Positions 16,099-23,874 are shown, counted from the stretch's first letter. The stretch: 64,000 bases of DNA from Knoellia koreensis (GCF_013041615.1 NZ_JABEPQ010000001.1:186001-250000), one strand, 5' to 3'. Translations and numbers: made by a program. Notes: generated by a model not told the origin, from the letters alone.

Positions 16099-18834
16099 AT
16101 GCCCCTGAACATCGGTGAGCTCGTCGCCTACGTCAAGGTCGACCACAGCGCGGTCGGTCAGAACATCCGGGCAGCCCAGGCGCAGATGCGCGCCGAGATG
16201 ACCCGCATGCAGCAGCTAGCGGCCACGCAGGGCGAGAGCATCGGCAAGGCCGCCGGGTCGAAGATCTCCGAGTCGTTCAAGGCGAGCGTCAAGGACCTCG
16301 GCAAGGGCCTCCTCGGGGCCTTCGCAGTCGAGCGCGCTGTCGCTGGGCTCAAGTCCCTCGCGAGCCAGGCATCCGACCTCAACGAGACCACCAACCTGAC
16401 GGGTGTGGTGTTCGGCAAGAACGCCAAGGCGATGGAGGACTGGGCCAGGACGAGCGACCGCACCCTCGGCCTGTCGCAGCAGCAGGCGTTGGAGTCCGCC
16501 GGCGCATTTGGCGACATGTTCTCCCAGCTCGAGTTCGGCGGCGACCAGGCGGCCGCCATGTCCCGGCAGGTGCTGCAGCTGGCCGCCGACCTCGGCAGCT
16601 TCAAGAACCTGCGCACCGAGGACGTGGTTGAGCGGCTGTCGGCGGCGTTCCGCGGCGAGTACGACAGCCTGCAGGCGTTGATCCCGAACATCAGCGCGGC
16701 CCGGGTCGAGCAGGAGGCGATGGCCGAGACCGGCAAGTCCTCGGCCACCCAACTGACCGCCCAGGAGAAGGCCACGGCGACGTTGGCGATCGTCACCAAG
16801 GACGGCAAGAACGCCATCGGCGACTTCGCCCGCACCCAGGACGGCGCAGCCAACGCCAGCAAGATCAGCGCAGCCGAGGCGGCGAACCTGCGCGCCGAGC
16901 TCGGGCAGAAGCTCCTGCCGGCGTACACCGCTCTGATCCTGTTCGGCCGCGACCAGGTGCTGCCGTTCCTGTCCAGCGTCGTCAACGGATTCGAGGAGGC
17001 CGCCGACGCTACCGAGCCGCTGACCGACGGCATCGGCGACGTCGTGAAGACCTTCCAGCAGATGCCGGCCCCTGTGCAGTCCTCGACGGTGGCCCTGCTC
17101 GCCTTCCTGGCCCTGCGCAGCCGCGTCGAAGGTGTTGGCACGGCGCTGGGTAGCAAGGTCACCAGCAGCGCCCGGAGCGCGTCCTCCGCGCTGGACACGG
17201 TGCGCCTCAACATGATGTATGCCGGGGACGCTGCCCGCGGCACCGAGAACCGCCTCGTCGGCGTCACCAAGGCCATCGGCGCGGCCGGCGGCGCAGGGCT
17301 ACGCGGCGCGGCCAGCGGCCTGCTAACGATGCTGGGCGGGCCCTGGGGAGCCGCGTTCGCGGGCGCCGTCGCGGGCGTCACCCTCTTCATCACTCAGCAC
17401 GAGAAGGCCAAGCAGGAGGTGCAGGACCTCACCGCCGCGATCGAGGCCGACTCTGGCGCCCTGGGCAAGAACACCCGAGAGCGGGTCAAGAACGCCCTCG
17501 AGACCTCAGGGGTCCTTCGCGCCGCGGCCGACCTGGGCCTCGACCTGCAGAAGGTCACCGACGCCGCGCTGGACCAGGCAGACGCCCAGAAGTACGTCAA
17601 CGACGAGCTCGAACGCCTGGCGTCGCTGCAGAAGGATCCCGGCCTGAACCTCAGCAAGTACGGCGACCTCGTCGGCCAGCGCCGCGACATGGAGAAGGTG
17701 CGCGAGGGCATCCTCGGACGCAACGACGCCGTCCGTGACGCCATCGGCCAGTCCAAGCGCCTCGCGGCCGCCGACGGCGAGGCCACCGACAAGATCGGCG
17801 CCCTGGACGCGGCCACCAAGAACAGCACCGACAGCACCCGCGACTACACCGACGAAGTGACGGACGCCGCGAAGGCCGTCCTCGAGTTCGCCGACGCCCA
17901 GCTCAAGGCCAGCGGCGCCCAGGTCAGCTACCAGGACGCACTGGCCAACGTCGACGAGCGCCTCGCCAAGCGCAAGGAGCTCGAGGCCGAGCTGCGCAAG
18001 ACCACCGACAAGGACGACCGAGCTCGGATCAAGAAGGACCTCGAGGACTACGCGCTCACGCTTGATGTGACGACCAAGGCCGGCCGCGAGAACAAGAAGG
18101 CCCTCGACGATCAGGCCGAGACTGCACGCGGCCAGGCTGAAGCCAACCTCGCCGCCGGGAAGTCCTACGAGGAGGTGCGCCGCCAGATGGCGGACGCCCG
18201 CAAGGACTTCATCGCGAACGCCGAGAAGTTCGGGCTCAACGAGAAGGCCGCCAAGAAGCTCGCCGACCAGTACGGCCTCACCCGTAAAGACGTGGACGCC
18301 TTCGCCGAGTCACTCGGCCTCGTACCCCACGACGTGATCACGTCCGTCAAGACCAAGGGCATCACCGCGGCTCGCAACGGGGTTGCGCTCCTCAAGCAGG
18401 AGCTCAAGGAGCTCGACGGGACCGTCGTCATCCGCGTCCAGCGACTGGTCACCGACACCGACGGCAAGAGCTCGGGCGGAGGCAAGATCACCGCCGGCGG
18501 GCAGGTCGCCTTCAACGCCGACGGCGGCTACTACCCCGCCTCGCAAGGCGCTCGCCTGTTCACACCGAGCGACGGAATGAAGTACGTCTTCAACGAGCCC
18601 GAGACCGGCGGCGAGTCCTTCATCCCCCACGCACCAGGCAAGCGTCGGCAGGCTCTCAAGGTCCTCGACCAGACGGCTGACCTGTTCGGTCTCACCCTCG
18701 CGCCGAAGTCAGTCACGAACGACAACCGGCAGTCGGTACGGATCGACCGCATCGTCGCCCAAGACGTGGCCGACTTCGAGCGGCAGATGAGCGTCAAGGC
18801 GCGCCTCACCGCGCTGTCCGGGCAGGACGGCTAG
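16099..18834 (+). CDS. Phage tail tape-measure protein
   Basis: A 911-residue protein that would set tail length and exit first during DNA ejection. The N-terminus is a long helix/coiled coil (LVAYVKVDHSAVGQNIRAAQ). The middle has Ala/Gly-rich hydrophobic stretches (about residues 390-435, GAAGGAGLRGAASGLL), then charged coiled-coil segments to about 760. The C-terminus carries the tape-measure ending with NADGGYYPASQGARLF and FNEPETGGESFIPHA. Minor tail genes normally follow, but here the next gene runs antisense and overlaps the stop by 4 bp. Confidence 0.88.
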   Translation: MPLNIGELVAYVKVDHSAVGQNIRAAQAQMRAEMTRMQQLAATQGESIGKAAGSKISESFKASVKDLGKGLLGAFAVERAVAGLKSLASQASDLNETTNLTGVVFGKNAKAMEDWARTSDRTLGLSQQQALESAGAFGDMFSQLEFGGDQAAAMSRQVLQLAADLGSFKNLRTEDVVERLSAAFRGEYDSLQALIPNISAARVEQEAMAETGKSSATQLTAQEKATATLAIVTKDGKNAIGDFARTQDGAANASKISAAEAANLRAELGQKLLPAYTALILFGRDQVLPFLSSVVNGFEEAADATEPLTDGIGDVVKTFQQMPAPVQSSTVALLAFLALRSRVEGVGTALGSKVTSSARSASSALDTVRLNMMYAGDAARGTENRLVGVTKAIGAAGGAGLRGAASGLLTMLGGPWGAAFAGAVAGVTLFITQHEKAKQEVQDLTAAIEADSGALGKNTRERVKNALETSGVLRAAADLGLDLQKVTDAALDQADAQKYVNDELERLASLQKDPGLNLSKYGDLVGQRRDMEKVREGILGRNDAVRDAIGQSKRLAAADGEATDKIGALDAATKNSTDSTRDYTDEVTDAAKAVLEFADAQLKASGAQVSYQDALANVDERLAKRKELEAELRKTTDKDDRARIKKDLEDYALTLDVTTKAGRENKKALDDQAETARGQAEANLAAGKSYEEVRRQMADARKDFIANAEKFGLNEKAAKKLADQYGLTRKDVDAFAESLGLVPHDVITSVKTKGITAARNGVALLKQELKELDGTVVIRVQRLVTDTDGKSSGGGKITAGGQVAFNADGGYYPASQGARLFTPSDGMKYVFNEPETGGESFIPHAPGKRRQALKVLDQTADLFGLTLAPKSVTNDNRQSVRIDRIVAQDVADFERQMSVKARLTALSGQDG

Positions 18835-19382
18835 GGCACGTCTTCGTACTGGCCGGTCTGCTGGTTCAGCTGCTGGATGGTCGGCTCGGTGGCGATGAAG
18901 TCCGACAGTGGGATCCGTTGGGTTTTGCGCTTCCGCCGCCTCGTGGGCGTTGCGGTCCATTCGAGGATCACCGCGGCTGAGCGGAACATGTCCTTGGTGA
19001 CGTCCGGGACCCAAACCTCTCTCGACTCGCCGGGTTGCAAGACCGCCGCGAACGACTCAGAGACCGCCGAGACGCCCGACATCGACGCCTTGGCGAGGCG
19101 GCGGTTGAGCTCCGCCTCGCACCCCCGGCCGCAGACCTCGACCTTGAAGGCTGGCCCATCACCCGCATTAGTGATGGTTCCGATCAACGAGGGCGGGCGC
19201 TTCGGGTCTGAGTCGCCGAAGTGGTTCCTCGCCTGGCTCCAGTACCCGGTCACTGCCCAGTCGGGCTGGGCGCGATCGTGCCAGCGCATCCAGATGGCGA
19301 AGGCGGCCGCAACTGCCGTAGCGACGGCAGTTGCGATGCCAGCGCTTGCGCCGATGATGGTCCACAATTCGGTCGTCGTCAC
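18831..19382 (-). CDS. Single-pass membrane protein, cargo gene
   Basis: A 183-residue protein with an N-terminal transmembrane helix (about residues 5-30, ELWTIIGASAGIATAVATAV), RWHDRAQPDWAVTGYW, and a beta-rich domain (IGTITNAGDGPAFKVEVCG, LQPGESREVWVPDVT). The architecture matches the gene at 12918-13511, an N-terminal helix followed by a domain with a conserved LIGTITNxGDGPA-like strand, although the sequences are clearly divergent. The GTG at 19382 is my start choice; an ATG at 19436 is also in frame. It occupies the place of the missing minor tail genes. Confidence 0.6.
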   Translation of the reverse strand: MTTTELWTIIGASAGIATAVATAVAAAFAIWMRWHDRAQPDWAVTGYWSQARNHFGDSDPKRPPSLIGTITNAGDGPAFKVEVCGRGCEAELNRRLAKASMSGVSAVSESFAAVLQPGESREVWVPDVTKDMFRSAAVILEWTATPTRRRKRKTQRIPLSDFIATEPTIQQLNQQTGQYEDVP

Positions 19383-19471
19383 TCCCGCACCATGCCATGG
19401 AAGCGGGGCAGGTGCTTTCGAATGGCAGCGCCCCACCCCGCAACTTCGAGTGGGGCGCCACGAGGTCCGGG

Positions 19472-19708
19472 TCAGACTTTGAACATCGCTTCGAGCCGTC
19501 GTATGTCACACGTGCGACACAGGTGCTGCGGCTCTTCCCGGTCAACCCTTGCCACCGTGGTCAGCTCCTGCCTGGCGTGTGGGATCGTCCGACCACAGAG
19601 CGCCACATCGAAGTCAACGGTGGTCAGCACGATGACGATGTGCCAAGGCTTCCGGTGACCACCCTGTTGCAGCTGCTCGGCCACCTCAGTCACGTTCGCG
19701 TCGCTCAT
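19472..19708 (-). CDS. Small zinc-knuckle-like protein
   Basis: A 78-residue protein with ALCGR and LCRTCDIRR (one Cys, then CxxC) around WHIVIVLTTVDFDVALCG. It resembles the many short actinobacterial and phage proteins with a truncated zinc-ribbon pattern. Its ATG overlaps the upstream stop by 4 bp. The function is unknown. Confidence 0.6.
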   Translation of the reverse strand: MSDANVTEVAEQLQQGGHRKPWHIVIVLTTVDFDVALCGRTIPHARQELTTVARVDREEPQHLCRTCDIRRLEAMFKV

Positions 19709-20070
19709 CGCAGACCCTCCAGCAGGTCGCAGGCAGCCTCGAGCGCCTTGGCGAGACGTCGTGCGTCCGCCAGCTCGAGGGCGACCCCACCCACGAAGCC
19801 GGGCGCGGTGCCCGATGCCCGCACGAGGTCGCGCCAGTCGTCGCCGTTGTCGTGCCGGAACCCCTGGACGAAGACCTCGATCGCCTTGTCGGTCTCGGCC
19901 GGCGCCCACGTGTCGACGCGGGCGGATTCGTACCAGCAACCGCGGTCGTCGGGGTGCTGGTCGCCGCCCCTGGCGGGCTCGTCGAACTCGGGCGACGACC
20001 AGGCGGGCCGGGCCGGGTAGGTAGGAGCACCGATGTTGGTGCCTTCGTTGTGCTGCATGCTGTTGCTCAC
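19705..20070 (-). CDS. Hypothetical acidic protein
   Basis: A 121-residue acidic protein (MSNSMQHNEGTNIGAPTYPA to LEAACDLLEGLR) with a disordered N-terminus and a C-terminal helical region (GGVALELADARRLAKALEAACDLL). It is translationally coupled to the downstream small Cys protein. No family is recognised. Confidence 0.58.
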   Translation of the reverse strand: MSNSMQHNEGTNIGAPTYPARPAWSSPEFDEPARGGDQHPDDRGCWYESARVDTWAPAETDKAIEVFVQGFRHDNGDDWRDLVRASGTAPGFVGGVALELADARRLAKALEAACDLLEGLR

Positions 20071-20103
20071 GATCGTTCTCCACTTCCGTTGGTGATCGGT
20101 CTA

Positions 20104-20137
20104 GGCCCTGGTCGGTGTTCCAGCACCGGCCGGGGCC
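20104..20137. terminator. Hairpin between the two leftward gene groups
   Basis: GGCCCTGGTCGGTG (20104-20117) pairs with CACCGGCCGGGGCC (20124-20137). The stem is 14 bp with two G-U wobbles and a 6-nt loop. It lies between the HTH operon ending at 20173 and the gene starting at 20070, so it would end the HTH-operon transcript. Confidence 0.55.
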
Positions 20138-20172
20138 GCTTCTTGTGTACCGCTGCCTTGTGACAGCGGGGT

Positions 20173-20361
20173 CTAGGTGGTGGGTCTCGACTTCACCCAC
20201 GCGTCGAGCTCGGCTTCGCTGATGCGCCAGCAGGCGCGGCGCTTGCCGGACGAGAGGTTGCGGGCGGGCAGGGGGCCCGTGCGCATCCACAGCGCGGCGG
20301 TCTCGGGGTGGACCTGCAACCGCTCAGCCACCTGGGCCGGCGTCAGCAACTGGTCAGTCAT
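20173..20361 (-). CDS. Helix-turn-helix excisionase-like protein
   Basis: A 62-residue protein with the AlpA/excisionase-type HTH LLTPAQVAERLQVHPETAALW and wing LSSGKRRACWRISEAELDAW. The ATG at 20361 is chosen over an in-frame upstream start because it leaves only an 8-bp overlap with the upstream gene. It is the last gene of a leftward cluster inside attR. Confidence 0.66.
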   Translation of the reverse strand: MTDQLLTPAQVAERLQVHPETAALWMRTGPLPARNLSSGKRRACWRISEAELDAWVKSRPTT

Positions 20362-20551
20362 CGCGACCCTCGAGGTCTCGGCGGGCGCGGTTGGCGGTGA
20401 AGATCCGCCGGAGTCGGGCAACCTGCGCGTCCGACAGCGGTGGGGCTTTGGCGATCTCGGCCTTGACCTGGTCGAGAGCGGCCTGTCCGTACTTGGCGCG
20501 GAACTCGGTGTGCCAGGACGGCTCAGCGGCGGGCGCGTTGCCTTCCGTCAT
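20354..20551 (-). CDS. Hypothetical small helical protein
   Basis: A 65-residue charged helical protein (SWHTEFRAKYGQAALDQVKA, LSDAQVARLRRIFTANRARR). It resembles short proteins often encoded between excisionase-like genes in actinobacterial integrative elements. It overlaps both neighbours. Confidence 0.58.
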   Translation of the reverse strand: MTEGNAPAAEPSWHTEFRAKYGQAALDQVKAEIAKAPPLSDAQVARLRRIFTANRARRDLEGRDD

Positions 20552-20745
20552 CGGGGCCTCCTCTCGTCGAGCCAGCGCCTGAGCGCATCTACGTCGTAGC
20601 GCCAGCGCGGGGTGCGGTCGGTGCCGACGTTGATCGCGAAGGCGTCGTACTCGCCGCGGCGGGTGTGCTTGCGCACGGTCTTGATGTGCTCGCCGAGGAC
20701 GTCGGCCAGCTGCTGCGCCGTGATGAGGCGGGGGAGCTCCGTCAT
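20548..20745 (-). CDS. Helix-turn-helix DNA-binding protein
   Basis: A 65-residue protein with the HTH LITAQQLADVLGEHIKTVRKHT and wing TDRTPRWRYDVDALRRWLDE. It is the second MerR/AlpA-like protein of this end of the element. The ATG overlaps the upstream stop by 4 bp. Confidence 0.65.
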   Translation of the reverse strand: MTELPRLITAQQLADVLGEHIKTVRKHTRRGEYDAFAINVGTDRTPRWRYDVDALRRWLDERRPR

Positions 20746-20912
20746 CGCGACAGCCTCGCCGCGCCCACCAGTCGGCACAACCAGCACAGCGGGATGCCGC
20801 GCCAGGAGTGCTCGGCCGGGCTCTGTCGGCAGCGGGCACACGGTGCTAACGCCGTGCTACGTCGCCCCTCAGGACCAGCCGCCACGAGACCGGATGAGGT
20901 CGCCACGTGCAC
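20742..20912 (-). CDS. Small four-Cys protein
   Basis: A roughly 56-residue ORF containing CARC and CWLC pairs, a plausible zinc knuckle. The stop overlaps the next ATG by 4 bp (ATGA), in line with the coupling of the whole cluster, which is the main argument that it is real. The start could be the GTG at 20912 or at 20906. Confidence 0.42.
   Translation of the reverse strand: MHVATSSGLVAAGPEGRRSTALAPCARCRQSPAEHSWRGIPLCWLCRLVGAARLSR
20843..20861. promoter_or_regulatory. Putative integrase arm-binding site pair (right)
   Basis: GTGCTAACG (20843-20851) and GTGCTACG (20854-20861) lie about 107 bp inside attR. They mirror the left pair at 6808-6826 with the two elements in the opposite order. 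Confidence 0.4.
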
Positions 20913-20967
20913 CCACTGCTGAGCACGAGCCGGGACCGGGTCCGACGGGGCAGGATCTAGTGGGACC

Positions 20968-21015
20968 GACTCATAATCCGTCGGTCGTCGGTTCAAGCCC
21001 GACCTGCCCCACCAC
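20968..21015 (+). repeat. attR: attR: 48-bp direct repeat (tRNA-Met 3' half)
   Basis: This is a perfect copy of 6701-6748: the anticodon stem through the CCA end of tRNA-Met plus one base. No 5' half precedes it, so it is a displaced fragment of the tRNA and not a second gene. Confidence 0.93.
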
Positions 21016-21190
21016 GTCCGTGTGACTGGTGAGAATGCTGGTGCGGACGGTGCCGATGGTGCACAATGTGTCCAGCGCGCCCCGCACGCGGCGGCGCCCG
21101 ACAACTCAAGAGCCAGACACGGCATACCGCCGCGCACTCCATCCATCGAGGTCGTTGGGGAAGACGTCCCTCGAACCGAAGGAGGCCCGG
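21016..21190. other. Intergenic region between attR and the DUF3145 gene
   Basis: This 175-bp stretch was originally the tRNA downstream region. It carries one CGGCATAC octamer (21120-21127) and a GGAGG ribosome-binding site just before 21191. No ORF is credible. Confidence 0.4.
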
Positions 21191-21706
21191 ATGTCTGTCG
21201 CGATGCCGCGTGTCATGACTCGCGGGGTGGTGTTCATCCATTCCACCCCCACTGCGCTGTGCCCGCACATCACCTGGGCGCTCGAGGCAGCCCTCGAGAC
21301 CCGGTTGTCGATCGAGTGGACGGCCCAGCCTGCCGGTGCCGCACTGGTCCGCGCGGAGTTCCCGTGGAGCGGTGTGCAGGGCACCGGCGCCAAGCTCGCC
21401 TCGGCCCTGCGGGGCTGGGACGGCCTGCGCTACGAGATCACCGAGGAGCCGAGCGCCGGCGCCGACGGGTCGCGCTGGTCGCACACCCCGAGCCTCGGCA
21501 TCCACCACACCTGGACGTCGGCCAGCGGCGACGCGATCGTCAACGAGGACCGCGTGCGCGAGGTGCTGCGGTTGGCGCAGGGGTCGCCCGAGGCCATGAC
21601 CGAGATGCTGCACGAGCTCCTCGGCAGCGACTGGGACGACGAGCTCGAGCCGTTCCGGTATGCCGGTGACGGTGCTCCCGTGCGCTGGCTGCACAAGGTG
21701 GGCTGA
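21191..21706 (+). CDS. DUF3145-family protein
   Basis: A 171-residue cytosolic protein conserved across actinobacteria (TRGVVFIHSTPTALCPHITWALE, WTAQPAGAALVRAEFPWSG, GDAIVNEDRVREVL, FRYAGDGAPVRWLHKVG). It matches the DUF3145 family in length and motifs; the biochemical role is unknown. The ATG with GGAGG five bases upstream is preferred over an in-frame upstream start at 21029. Confidence 0.88.
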   Translation: MSVAMPRVMTRGVVFIHSTPTALCPHITWALEAALETRLSIEWTAQPAGAALVRAEFPWSGVQGTGAKLASALRGWDGLRYEITEEPSAGADGSRWSHTPSLGIHHTWTSASGDAIVNEDRVREVLRLAQGSPEAMTEMLHELLGSDWDDELEPFRYAGDGAPVRWLHKVG

Positions 21707-21796
21707 GGGGGCCCGAGGCGCTGACCTGCGCGATTCCCGTGGGCGCGCGGACCAGCGCTAGCCTTCGTCCGCCGGCCCGTCCCCGAGAGGATCCGC

Positions 21797-22117
21797 GTGC
21801 GACCGCGTCACCTAGTCACCCTCGCCGTACTCGTGATCGGCGTGCCCGCTCTGGTCTGGGACCTGTGGCTGAGCATCCGCGCCGACCTGAGCATCACCAC
21901 GGCCTTCGCGGTCGGGTTCTTGTGGGTGCTGGCCGCGGCCGCGGTGCTCACCTTCGCCGCGTTCACGCGCGAGGCCGGCAAGCACCGCGAGTTCGGTCAC
22001 CAGGAGGGCAGCTGGAAGCCGCTGCCGTCGTTGCTGCTGCTGTGGATCGGCGGGTTCACCGCGTTCGTGGTGTTCCCGTTCATGCTGTCGGGCGCCGGCG
22101 GCACCAGCGCCGGCTGA
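21797..22117 (+). CDS. Small two-to-three-helix membrane protein
   Basis: A 106-residue protein with hydrophobic helices at about residues 5-25, 33-55 and 77-99, and a Gly/Ser tail. GTG start with GAGAGG upstream. It ends 27 bp before the convergent fabF stop. No family is recognised. Confidence 0.65.
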   Translation: MRPRHLVTLAVLVIGVPALVWDLWLSIRADLSITTAFAVGFLWVLAAAAVLTFAAFTREAGKHREFGHQEGSWKPLPSLLLLWIGGFTAFVVFPFMLSGAGGTSAG

Positions 22118-22144
22118 CCCGACAGCAGCACACGGGCTTCGCGC

Positions 22145-23389
22145 TCAGACGCTGCTGAACACCACGGCCACGTTGTGGCCGCCGAAGCCGAACGAGTTGT
22201 TCAGCGCCGCGATGTCGCCCTCGGGCAGCTTGCGGTGCTCGCCGCGCACGACGTCCAGGTCGATGGCCTCGTCGAGGTCCTCGACGTTGATCGTCGCCGG
22301 CGCGATCCGGTGGTGGACCGCCAGGATCGTCAGGATGCCCTCGAGCGCCCCGGCCGCCCCCAGGAGGTGACCGGTCATCGACTTGGTCGCGCTGACCGGC
22401 ATACCGTCGGCGTCCGAGCCGAAGGCGCGGCGGATCGCGTTGGACTCCGCCACGTCACCCACGGGCGTCGACGTAGCGTGAGCATTGATGTGCACGATGT
22501 CCTTGGGCGTCAGGCCAGCGGTCTCGACCGCCTCGAGCATGGCGCGCGACGCACCCGCACCCTCCGGCTCCGGCGCCGTGATGTGGTGGCTGTCCGAGGA
22601 CATGCCCACGCCCTTCAGCTCGGCGTAGATCTTGGCCCCACGGGCCTTGGCGGCGTCGTACTCCTCGAGCACGATCACCGCAGCGCCCTCACCGAGGACG
22701 AACCCGTCCCGACCGGTGTCGTAGGGACGCGACGCCGCAGCCGGGTCGTCGTTGCGGGTCGACAACGCCTGCATGGCCGCGAAGCCCGCGATCGGCAGCG
22801 GGTGCACCGCCGCCTCGGTGCCGCCGGCCACCGCGATGTCGGCGCGCCCCTCGCGGATCATGTCCGCGGCATACGCCATCGCCTCCAGGCCCGACGCGCA
22901 CGCGGACACCGGCGTGTGCGCCCCGGCGCGCGCACCCACGTCAAGCGACACGGCCGCCGACGACGTGTTCGGCATGAGCATGGGCACCGACAGCGGGAAG
23001 ACCCGGCGAGGGCCCTTCTCCCGCAACACATCCCATGCATCCAGCAGCGTCCACACGCCACCGATGCCCGTGCCGATGCAGGCCGCCAGTCGCAGCGGGT
23101 CCACCTCGGGGGCACCCGCGTCGGCCCACGCCTCACGCGCGGCGATGAGGGAGTACTGCGCCGACGGGTCGTTGCGGCGCACCTCGACCTTGGTCAGCAC
23201 CTCGGAGGGCTGGGTGGCGATCTGCGCGGCGAAGTGCACCGGCAGCTCGTACTTCTCGACCCAGTCGAACTCCATCGTGCGGGCGCCGGAGCGGCCGGCC
23301 AGGACAGCGTCCCAGGTCTCGGTGGCCGTGCCGCCGACGGGCGTGGTCGCACCGATGCCGGTGACGACGACGCGTCGCTGTGCGCTCAT
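22145..23389 (-). CDS. fabF: Beta-ketoacyl-ACP synthase II
   Basis: A 414-residue condensing enzyme elongating acyl-ACP with malonyl-ACP in type II fatty-acid synthesis. The catalytic triad is visible: Cys164 in VSACASG, His304 in NAHATST and His341 in SMTGHLLGAAG, with the supporting Lys336. It is the last gene of the fasR-fabD-fabH-acpP-fabF cluster and is separated from acpP by a 164-bp gap that contains a minisatellite. Confidence 0.97.
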   Translation of the reverse strand: MSAQRRVVVTGIGATTPVGGTATETWDAVLAGRSGARTMEFDWVEKYELPVHFAAQIATQPSEVLTKVEVRRNDPSAQYSLIAAREAWADAGAPEVDPLRLAACIGTGIGGVWTLLDAWDVLREKGPRRVFPLSVPMLMPNTSSAAVSLDVGARAGAHTPVSACASGLEAMAYAADMIREGRADIAVAGGTEAAVHPLPIAGFAAMQALSTRNDDPAAASRPYDTGRDGFVLGEGAAVIVLEEYDAAKARGAKIYAELKGVGMSSDSHHITAPEPEGAGASRAMLEAVETAGLTPKDIVHINAHATSTPVGDVAESNAIRRAFGSDADGMPVSATKSMTGHLLGAAGALEGILTILAVHHRIAPATINVEDLDEAIDLDVVRGEHRKLPEGDIAALNNSFGFGGHNVAVVFSSV

Positions 23390-23473
23390 GGGGGTGGTGC
23401 TCCTTCGTCAGGGGTGGGTGCCACGGCGGCGGCCCCGAGGTCGGTATGCCGCGGGGCCGCCGCGCGCTTCAAG

Positions 23474-23558
23474 CTTGCTTGTGCGTCTTTCCTGACGCCG
23501 CGTCACTCTTGGTGCTGCGTCATTCCTGACGCCGCGTCATTCCTGGTGCTGCGTCATT
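23474..23558. repeat. 17-bp tandem repeat after acpP
   Basis: Read on the minus strand, CAGGAATGACGC followed by alternating AGCAC or GGCGT repeats about 4.7 times. The first unit overlaps the last codons and the stop of acpP (CAG GAA TGA). On the plus strand this appears as two 34-bp units at 23491-23524 and 23525-23558 with two mismatches. It lies between acpP and fabF and may vary in copy number. Confidence 0.85.
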
Positions 23559-23802
23559 CCTGGTTCTTGGAGATGAACGAGACGGCGTCGCCGACGGTCT
23601 TGAGGTTCTTGACCTCGTCGTCGGGGATGCGCACGCCGAACTTCTCCTCGGCGTTGACCACGATGGTCATCATCGACAGCGAGTCGATGTCGAGGTCGTC
23701 GGTGAACGACTTCTCCGGCTGCACCGACTCGGTGTCGAGGCCGGTCTCCTCGTTGACGATCTCGGCGAGGCCCTCGAGGATCTCCTGGTCGCTCTGTGCC
23801 AT
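23554..23802 (-). CDS. acpP: Acyl carrier protein
   Basis: An 82-residue acidic four-helix carrier protein. The phosphopantetheine attachment serine is Ser41 in DLDIDSLSMM. It carries growing acyl chains between FabD, FabH and FabF, which are encoded around it. Its C-terminus is encoded by the first unit of a 17-bp tandem repeat. Confidence 0.97.
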   Translation of the reverse strand: MAQSDQEILEGLAEIVNEETGLDTESVQPEKSFTDDLDIDSLSMMTIVVNAEEKFGVRIPDDEVKNLKTVGDAVSFISKNQE

Positions 23803-23874
23803 GGGTCAGGCTCCTTTGTGTTCCGTGTGAATCGGTTGGTGGCCCTGTTCACCCGCGGGCCCCGCGGGGGACTG

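Larger units (their letters stand above)
6701..21015. mobile_element. 14.3-kb tRNA-integrated prophage or phage-satellite-like element
   Basis: The element is bounded by a perfect 48-bp repeat of the tRNA-Met 3' half and has an integrase near the left end. Modules in order are integration/repressor (6831-8774, leftward), early rightward genes including a RepA-like ATPase with iterons, a putative small terminase, a leftward three-gene cargo, a rightward overlapping operon of WhiB, HTH, two unknowns, tail chaperone and tape measure, and finally leftward small genes. No portal, capsid, protease, large terminase, lysin or tail-tip genes were found. The genome-wide octamer GTATGCCG occurs once here against roughly one per kilobase outside, consistent with foreign origin. 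Confidence 0.88.

Noticed and set aside
20968-21015. Second tRNA gene at attR
   Set aside because: Only the anticodon stem to CCA is present; the acceptor 5' strand and D-arm are missing. It is the att core copy.
23474-23558. CRISPR-like repeat array after acpP
   Set aside because: Units are contiguous with no unique spacers, too short, and start within a coding sequence. No cas genes are in the window.
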